From a virus, in the IMG/VR virus record IMGVR_UViG_3300048597_000042, positions 1-61,902 of that record: DNA of 61,902 nucleotides, one strand, 5' to 3'. Positions within the stretch are counted from its first letter, which is position 1, and every line of letters begins with the position of its first letter. A model generated the notes under the pieces. It saw only the letters and a program-made list of their open reading frames with translations, did not search any database and was not told where the DNA came from. Of this stretch, positions 57,285-61,902 are shown piece after piece. Both the position numbers and the translations under genes were made by a program.

Positions 57285-57962
57285 ATGAAGAAGCCGCTCG
57301 CTTACTCGTACAGTCTGTTCAACGCATTTGAAACCTGCCCGCGTCAGTGCAACGAAGTTCGTGTCTTAAAGAACTTTGTAGAACCGGAGACAGAGTATTC
57401 ACGTTGGGGCAACTATGTACACAAATGCATGGAGGACCGTGTAGGTAAGCGGGCGGCGCTTCCTGAGAACGTGCGGCACCTTGAGAGTTTAGCGGCGTAT
57501 TTAGAATCGTTACCGGGTACTAACTATGTGGAGCTTGCTTTAGGTATCGACGAAGATTTTGCGCCGGTAGACTTTTTTGCAAAGAACGTATGGTTCCGGG
57601 GTAAGGTAGACTTACTTCATAAAGAACCGTGTCAGACTATTGGCACAGCCTACGACTATAAAACAGGTAAGCCAGTTAAAGATTCAGTTCAACTAATGGA
57701 CATGGCTTTGCTCTCATTCATCCACTATCCGGAACTTGAGACTATCAAAGCTGTTTTTGTATTCTTGAAATTCGACGACGTAGCTACGGAAGTGTTTAAA
57801 AGAAGCGACATGCCGCATATGATGGACAGTTTAATGCAAAGAACTAAAGCCTTCAAGAAAGCGTTTGACAGCAATACTTGGTACCCAAGACCCAGCGGAC
57901 TATGCAAGAGGCATTGCGTCGTTACGACTTGCGAGTACAACGGAAGAAGGACACCGCTGTAG
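57285..57962 (+). CDS. PD-(D/E)XK nuclease, RecB/Cas4-like with possible Fe-S cluster, 225 aa
   Basis: The N-terminus has YSYSLFNAFETCPRQCN, followed by the conserved G-x2-VH of this family (WGNYVHKCMEDRV), an acidic and DYKTGKP segment near residue 128 (the D-x15-EXK-type core), and the tail LCKRHCVVTTCEYNG. With the early Cys pair and the late Cys triplet, a 4Fe-4S cluster as in Cas4/AddB-type nucleases is likely. It would process DNA ends or recombination intermediates. The start is fixed by position after the previous stop. Confidence 0.85.
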   Translation: MKKPLAYSYSLFNAFETCPRQCNEVRVLKNFVEPETEYSRWGNYVHKCMEDRVGKRAALPENVRHLESLAAYLESLPGTNYVELALGIDEDFAPVDFFAKNVWFRGKVDLLHKEPCQTIGTAYDYKTGKPVKDSVQLMDMALLSFIHYPELETIKAVFVFLKFDDVATEVFKRSDMPHMMDSLMQRTKAFKKAFDSNTWYPRPSGLCKRHCVVTTCEYNGRRTPL

Positions 57963-57981
57963 CCAAAACAAGGATCAGGTT

Positions 57982-58218
57982 ATGGTATTTAATTTACCGA
58001 AAGCCGAATCATCTACGCATCGCTACGACGTTAACGCAAAGGACTTAGGGATAGCCCGTGAGAAATTAGCGATACGTGGGCACGATGTAAGCAAAGTGCT
58101 GAAGATTGATAGGATTTTGTCAGAGAGCGAACACGCGCCAGACCATCCGGTGACTAGGGTGCTTTGGGAGTCGCCTACGGGCGAGCGATACTTGACCTTT
58201 GTTGATACAGGAGAGTAA
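57982..58218 (+). CDS. Hypothetical protein, 78 aa
   Basis: The ATG is preceded by AAGGATCAGG. Basic and charged (KLAIRGHDVSKVLKIDRILSES) with a strand-rich end (RVLWESPTGERYLTFVD). Not recognised. Confidence 0.68.
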   Translation: MVFNLPKAESSTHRYDVNAKDLGIAREKLAIRGHDVSKVLKIDRILSESEHAPDHPVTRVLWESPTGERYLTFVDTGE

Positions 58219-58219
58219 C

Positions 58220-58411
58220 GTGAGTGATGTATGTCCGTGTTGCGGCAAGAAAATCGAACTGCACCAAGTAGCCATAGCGTATTTAGCCCGACATCTTAAC
58301 CCTGTAAACGCTAGGACTAATTGTTGCAACAAGATAGTTCGAGTAGTTCCTAGAATAGTTTTAGACTACTTGGCACAGCCCGATAAAGACACAGATAGTT
58401 GGGGACAGTGA
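58220..58411 (+). CDS. Zinc-ribbon-like protein, 63 aa
   Basis: GTG start with AGGAGAG upstream. CPCCGKK near the start and NCCNK later give four Cys suitable for zinc, and the rest is helical. A nucleic-acid or protein contact role is typical of such small proteins. Its end overlaps the next ATG by one base. Confidence 0.75.
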   Translation: MSDVCPCCGKKIELHQVAIAYLARHLNPVNARTNCCNKIVRVVPRIVLDYLAQPDKDTDSWGQ

Positions 58412-58668
58412 TGGCTAGTTGGAAGCAGCTTGTGCTATCTAGGATGGCAGCGGAAAGTGAATGCTTAAGCGACATAGTATCTAGCACTCTCAGTGAGGAA
58501 GAGTTTAATTTAGATTTTAATGACGGCCCCGGATTGCCGTACGGCACACCGTTCACGATATGGACTACAAACAGAGTGTACTTTCCTGTTACGCACGCTG
58601 GTCTAGAATGGGTCGAAAGTGTTGCCCGCAATCCTGACGGGAAACCGACAGAACATAAAGGGTACTGA
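58411..58668 (+). CDS. Hypothetical protein, 85 aa
   Basis: TGATG overlap with the upstream gene. Acidic and mixed (SEEEFNLDFNDGPGLPYGTPFTI). Not recognised; placed between small zinc and nuclease genes. Confidence 0.68.
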   Translation: MASWKQLVLSRMAAESECLSDIVSSTLSEEEFNLDFNDGPGLPYGTPFTIWTTNRVYFPVTHAGLEWVESVARNPDGKPTEHKGY

Positions 58669-58670
58669 TC

Positions 58671-58979
58671 GTGAGTGAGAAAGACGTTAAAGATAAAATA
58701 AAAAAGCTGTTAGATTCGTTTGCGCCTGACGTTTGGTATTTCATGCCGTATATGTCGGGCATGGGTAGAGCCGGGATTCCAGACATAATCATATGCTGCC
58801 GTGGTTTGTTCATTGCAGTTGAAGTTAAAGCAGACCCTAAGAAGAAAACAACAGTGCTCCAAGACCGGGAGCTTGCCGCCATCCGCGCTGCTGATGGCGA
58901 AGCCAGCGTGGTCCATTCAGAGAGCATTCAGGAACTGTCCGCTATGCTCCATGCGATTCTAGCGAAGGAGTACCCATGA
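58671..58979 (+). CDS. VRR-NUC-type nuclease, 102 aa
   Basis: A GTG start 2 bases after the previous stop. The order YMSGMGRAGIPDIIICCRGLFIAVEVKADPKKK is the VRR-NUC core, with Asp in PDII, Glu and Lys in EVK. It is a minimal PD-(D/E)XK enzyme, likely a Holliday-junction or flap-type nuclease in phage replication or recombination. The length fits free-standing phage members. Confidence 0.88.
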   Translation: MSEKDVKDKIKKLLDSFAPDVWYFMPYMSGMGRAGIPDIIICCRGLFIAVEVKADPKKKTTVLQDRELAAIRAADGEASVVHSESIQELSAMLHAILAKEYP

Positions 58980-59170
58980 AATTCAGATTCTATATAATAG
59001 ACCTGCCTGAAGGCTACGTTAAAGGAACTAACTCTATGAGAATCGCAGAAGAATATAGCGCTATTGAAGACTATTTCGTAGTAGACGCTGAGTTAGGTCA
59101 GTGGCTGACAGTTTCTGGAGATTACTGCGATGTAATAGAAGCCTTTGGTTTTTCTGCTGAGGGACGCTAA
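58976..59170 (+). CDS. Hypothetical acidic protein, 64 aa
   Basis: ATGA junction with the nuclease gene. It is an acidic, mixed-fold small protein (FRFYIIDLPEGYVKG, EEYSAIEDYFVVDAE). Not recognised. Confidence 0.7.
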   Translation: MKFRFYIIDLPEGYVKGTNSMRIAEEYSAIEDYFVVDAELGQWLTVSGDYCDVIEAFGFSAEGR

Positions 59171-59172
59171 TC

Positions 59173-59565
59173 ATGACAAACGAAGTTTCTACCGACGAAT
59201 TGATTAGTGCTTTCATTGATCTTCGCGGCATTCGATCCGATCTTAAGAAGAAGTTTGAGGCTGACGATGCGGTGTACCGCGCTCAGATGGAAACTATAGA
59301 GACCGAACTACATCGCCGCTTGTTAGCTGAGAACATTAAGAGTTTCGGCGGTACTCGTGGTACTACTTACCTTGAGCTTAAAACTCGGGCTAAGGCCGAA
59401 GACTGGGGCCTCGCTCACCAGTTCATGGCCGAGCATGGCAGACTGGACATGCTGCAACGTAGGTTAAGCGACGCTGCTATAAAACAGTTTATTGAAGACA
59501 CCGGTATGACACCGCCGGGTATTTCGGTGTTCCAAGAGTACGAAGTCGTAGTGAGGGTCAAATGA
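59173..59565 (+). CDS. Conserved phage protein with coiled coil, 130 aa
   Basis: Helical charged first half (LIDLRGIRSDLKKKFEADD-type pattern) then AEDWGLAHQFMAEHGRLDMLQRRLSDAAIKQFIEDTGMTPPGI, a C-terminal module I have seen in T7-like and other lytic phages near ssDNA-binding genes. Role unknown; perhaps replication-associated. Confidence 0.72.
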   Translation: MTNEVSTDELISAFIDLRGIRSDLKKKFEADDAVYRAQMETIETELHRRLLAENIKSFGGTRGTTYLELKTRAKAEDWGLAHQFMAEHGRLDMLQRRLSDAAIKQFIEDTGMTPPGISVFQEYEVVVRVK

Positions 59566-59744
59566 CATACAGCAACAAGGTTGTGCGAAGCAAGAGTATT
59601 ACAAACGGATTTATTGTTGAAATATGCGGCGATGTGGTGGACGAGAAGGGTGTTGTCCACTATGTTACTAACGAAGTATTCTGCAAAGATATCGAGCAAG
59701 TATGTAGTGTTACTACGCAGTTTCTTGATGGAGAAAACCGATGA
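59562..59744 (+). CDS. Hypothetical protein, 60 aa
   Basis: ATGA junctions at both ends. Strand-rich (GFIVEICGDVVDEKGVVHYVTNEVF) with an acidic end. Not recognised. Confidence 0.68.
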   Translation: MTYSNKVVRSKSITNGFIVEICGDVVDEKGVVHYVTNEVFCKDIEQVCSVTTQFLDGENR

Positions 59745-60724
59745 GCGATATGACTTTGTTTGATCCGGGTAACGCAATCGCGCTGCCTGACTACCTGAAT
59801 TTTGATGTTAAGCCTATTGCTCGTGAGCTTGTTCCGGCTCAGGGTGCAGACTACATAAGTCTGAAAGGTAGCAGGTTTCGTTGTGTTGTTGGGGGTCAAG
59901 AACTTGATCCGTTCGATACGACGTATCTCGATGTCGTTATTATAGGGACTGCGCCTTCGATTAGTCGAGTCTACTACGCTAGTAAGTACGATCCTAACGC
60001 CGATGCTGTTGCCCCAACCTGTTACAGCTCCGATGGTAAGAAGCCAGCCGACAACGTAGTCAACAAGCAAGCGACTCAGTGCGACCTGTGTCCGCAGAAT
60101 GTCAAAGGCTCTTCTCTTAATGGAGACGGAGTAGGTAAGGCTTGCGGCTACTTCCACCGGTTGGCTGTCATGCTTGTTGGCGACCCTGAAGGTCGCATAT
60201 GGCGTATGGACGTTAAGTCCATGGGGCTGTACGGAGCTTCGTATGCACAGGCTAGGAAGTTCAACCTGAACGACTACGCTCGTGCTGTGTCTCGCACCCA
60301 GTTCGAGTTTCAGCAACTGGTAACTCGACTTTCGTTTGACTCAAACGAGTCTGTACCTAAGCTGTTGTTTGAAGCTCGTAGCGTAATCGGGCCGGATACT
60401 GCGGAGCTTGTCAAGCGTACTTTGACAAACTACACTGTAGTCGAGGATGCATACAAAGTCGAGTACGGATCAGGCAAAGCGGCGGCTCTCCCTGCGCCCG
60501 CTGCGGTGCCCAGTGCCCCGGCCAAAGTTGTAGTAATGCAAACTCCAGCCCCGGTTGCGGCCCCGGTTGCGGCCCCGGTACCGGTCCAGACGCCGCTTCC
60601 GCTTGCAGTGCCCGCACAGCCTGCTACTATACCAGTCCAGCCTTCCTCCGGGCCGGCTGCTGGCACGACTGCAAACATCCAAGCTATACTCAGTAAACTC
60701 CATAGCGCTAAGCAATCTGGTTAA
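59741..60724 (+). CDS. ssDNA-binding-like protein, 327 aa
   Basis: The body has YISLKGSRFRCVVGGQELD, LDVVIIGTAPSISRVYYASKYDPNADAVAPTCYSSDG, and CDLCPQN with two later Cys (KACGYF), a conserved phage type that binds single-stranded DNA with an OB-like fold and zinc site. The last 90 residues are an Ala/Pro/Val linker and tail (VAAPVAAPVPVQTPLPL). Codon use is GC-rich as for an abundant protein. Fit to the replication operon is good; the binding activity is inferred. Confidence 0.72.
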   Translation: MSDMTLFDPGNAIALPDYLNFDVKPIARELVPAQGADYISLKGSRFRCVVGGQELDPFDTTYLDVVIIGTAPSISRVYYASKYDPNADAVAPTCYSSDGKKPADNVVNKQATQCDLCPQNVKGSSLNGDGVGKACGYFHRLAVMLVGDPEGRIWRMDVKSMGLYGASYAQARKFNLNDYARAVSRTQFEFQQLVTRLSFDSNESVPKLLFEARSVIGPDTAELVKRTLTNYTVVEDAYKVEYGSGKAAALPAPAAVPSAPAKVVVMQTPAPVAAPVAAPVPVQTPLPLAVPAQPATIPVQPSSGPAAGTTANIQAILSKLHSAKQSG

Positions 60725-60729
60725 GTACA

Positions 60730-60790
60730 GTTCGGCGTACCCTCCCGCGTCGTTTGCCCCCCGACGTGCCGAACATGGGGGCTTTTCTTT
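60730..60790 (+). terminator. Terminator after the ssDNA-binding gene with a competing hairpin
   Basis: GCCCCC (60756-60761) pairs with GGGGGC (60777-60782), followed by UUUUCUUU. GTTCGGC (60730-60736) can instead pair with GCCGAAC (60768-60774), which lies in the loop. The two hairpins could coexist only as a pseudoknot. Partial read-through into the primase-helicase gene is expected. Confidence 0.75.
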
Positions 60791-60808
60791 GCGACAGGGA
60801 CGCAAAGC

Positions 60809-61902
60809 ATGGACTTTTTTGAATCTGTATTGCCCACGAAGGGCTTGTATTGCCTTGCAAGTGCTACATACAATAGGCTACTTAAGAACCTGTCTAATGT
60901 AAAGCACTATAAGTTCAACACGCTCCAAGAACTTGTAGAAGGCGCTAACGAACTTATACGTACAAACGACGGCTTAGAGCTGTACGTATCACCTAGCTCA
61001 TACGCTACGTGTAAGACTCCCAACAAAGGGTTTCGCGCGTCGAAGAACTGTGCGTGGGTGAAAAGTCTGTTTATCGACGTAGACATTAGGTCGCTTCCTC
61101 AGTATTGCCAGTCAGTAGAAGAAGCTCTAGAAGAGCTTAATAAACTGTGCGCTAGTACTAACTGGCCTAGCCCTTGGGTAATCAACTCGGGTGGGGGTCT
61201 GCACTTATATTGGCCTCTTACAGAAGATACTGAGCCAGAAGCATGGCACAGTATGGCTACAAAATTTCTAGACGTTGTAGCTACGTACGCTCCAAAACTG
61301 GTTGCGGATTCTGCTCGGACCAAAGACCGCGCCGCTCTATTGCGTTTGCCTGCTTCGTTCAACCACAAGCGGCTTCCCCCTACCCAAGTCCAGATAGTAT
61401 CAGAAGCTACTGGCACCCTCGATCCTTCGATACTCGACTCCGATCTTGCAAGGCGGCTAGAAGTAGACCGCGAGATACCATGCGGAGAAGTCAAGGATAA
61501 AGATAAAATCCACATTGACGATGTAGTTACTTCGTGCAATTGGATGCGCCAGTACGTAGAAAACCAAGAGAACGCATCAGAGCCGGAGTGGTACGCGGCT
61601 ATGTCTCTTGCGCGGTTTATATACATCGACCACCCGTCAGAGAAAGCTAACACTGCGGGCGTTGCTCTGTCACTTGGGCATCCGGGCTATTCACCGTCTG
61701 GAGTTGAGAAGAAGATAGCTCAACTAGAAAAGCAAGCTATAGGGCCTGCTACATGCCATCGGCTTAGCGGTATGTTCCCTGAGCGCTGTAGAGGCTGTCC
61801 TTTACGAGGCATGGTCAACAGTCCGATAGCCGGAGCTAGAAAGGTTTCCAAATCGGACCCTTTAGATATAAATGCCCTGTTTGCTTCAAACTCAGGGTAT
61901 TA
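60809..61902 (+). CDS. Primase-helicase, N-terminal part (continues at the left end)
   Basis: The ATG at 60809 has a weak site (GACAGGGACG). The frame is open to the window end and continues into bases 1-1916. The first 190 residues hold archaeo-eukaryotic primase motifs: LFIDVDI with Asp90 and Asp92, NSGGGLHLYWPL with His132, and DSARTKDRAALLRLPASFNHK with Arg179 and the NHK end. These form the catalytic site of Prim-Pol type enzymes. A linker to about residue 310 and a Cys cluster follow before the DUF927-type ATPase region. It makes primers and unwinds DNA in one chain. Confidence 0.87.
   Translation, partial: MDFFESVLPTKGLYCLASATYNRLLKNLSNVKHYKFNTLQELVEGANELIRTNDGLELYVSPSSYATCKTPNKGFRASKNCAWVKSLFIDVDIRSLPQYCQSVEEALEELNKLCASTNWPSPWVINSGGGLHLYWPLTEDTEPEAWHSMATKFLDVVATYAPKLVADSARTKDRAALLRLPASFNHKRLPPTQVQIVSEATGTLDPSILDSDLARRLEVDREIPCGEVKDKDKIHIDDVVTSCNWMRQYVENQENASEPEWYAAMSLARFIYIDHPSEKANTAGVALSLGHPGYSPSGVEKKIAQLEKQAIGPATCHRLSGMFPERCRGCPLRGMVNSPIAGARKVSKSDPLDINALFASNSGY
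61776..61902. repeat. 127-bp terminal duplicate of window bases 1-127
   Basis: Bases 61776-61902 equal bases 1-127 exactly. Both lie within the primase-helicase gene, so this is the overlap of a circularly closed assembly, not a biological end. The same gene reads through in one frame across the join. Confidence 0.95.

Noticed and set aside
61776-61902. T7-type direct terminal repeats
   Set aside because: The repeat lies inside a continuous coding gene and has an assembly word length, so it cannot be taken as a physical genome end.
1-61902. Integrase, lysogeny control, phage RNA polymerase, transposase, toxin-antitoxin or CRISPR genes
   Set aside because: I searched for their motifs by eye in all sizeable frames and saw none. 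Small unrecognised genes could still hide a regulator.

Overview
The window is the complete genome of a tailed double-stranded DNA phage, assembled as a circle and cut open inside a gene. The first 127 bases recur exactly as the last 127 (61776-61902), so the unique length is about 61,775 bp, and one primase-helicase gene runs off the right end and re-enters at the left. The structural set suggests a short-tailed (podovirus-like) virion: terminase, portal, scaffold, capsid, two short adaptors, a tail-nozzle protein, several ejection-type internal proteins and fibre genes. I see no tape measure, tube or sheath gene. The embedded Rz/Rz1 spanin pair points to a Gram-negative host. I see no integrase, excisionase, lysogeny repressor or phage RNA polymerase, so a lytic phage using host RNA polymerase is the simplest reading. 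The host cannot be named from the sequence.

Layout. (1) 60809-61902 plus 1-3902, plus strand: end of the replication operon (archaeo-eukaryotic-type primase/DUF927 helicase, ATP-dependent ligase, small proteins). (2) 3952-36855, minus strand, read from right to left: TerS, TerL, a small protein, a GC-rich possibly structured leader, holin-like protein, GH24 endolysin, spanins, portal, a KOW-like small protein, two large Ig/DUF11-repeat fibre proteins, a glycosyltransferase cassette, a YadA-head-repeat fibre, small structural proteins, scaffold, major capsid, adaptors, tail proteins and three to five internal virion proteins ending in a 2,106-residue giant. (3) 36856-38981: control region holding a composition-skewed stretch beside terS, a lone minus-strand gene with a strong terminator, and about 1.3 kb of non-coding DNA packed with copies of TGTAAT/ATTACA. 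(4) 38982-45579, plus strand: early operon made almost entirely of tiny, mutually related, translationally coupled genes. (5) 45704-54492: a MoxR-type ATPase with a metallopeptidase/VWA partner, two tRNA genes (CAU and UAA-Leu) that bracket more tiny genes, an SNF2-type helicase and a TSCPD-domain protein. (6) 54564-60724: family A DNA polymerase, RecB/Cas4-like nuclease, VRR-NUC nuclease, zinc-ribbon and ssDNA-binding-like proteins.

The most unusual part is the array of about 20 small genes (70-90 codons) at 39577-44459. Many share an N-terminal MKLIL-type strand and a C-terminal RSWV...D...G..LEISSVKI block. They overlap by ATGA, TAATG or similar junctions, and include one frameshifted copy and one headless remnant, so the array looks like a birth-and-death gene factory. 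Its upstream DNA carries an iterated TGTAAT element with perfect palindromes and a twin GTTCAG element that recurs before the second early operon. A second notable element is a compact set of inverted repeats between the packaging and lysis genes that would sequester the leader of the holin-like gene.
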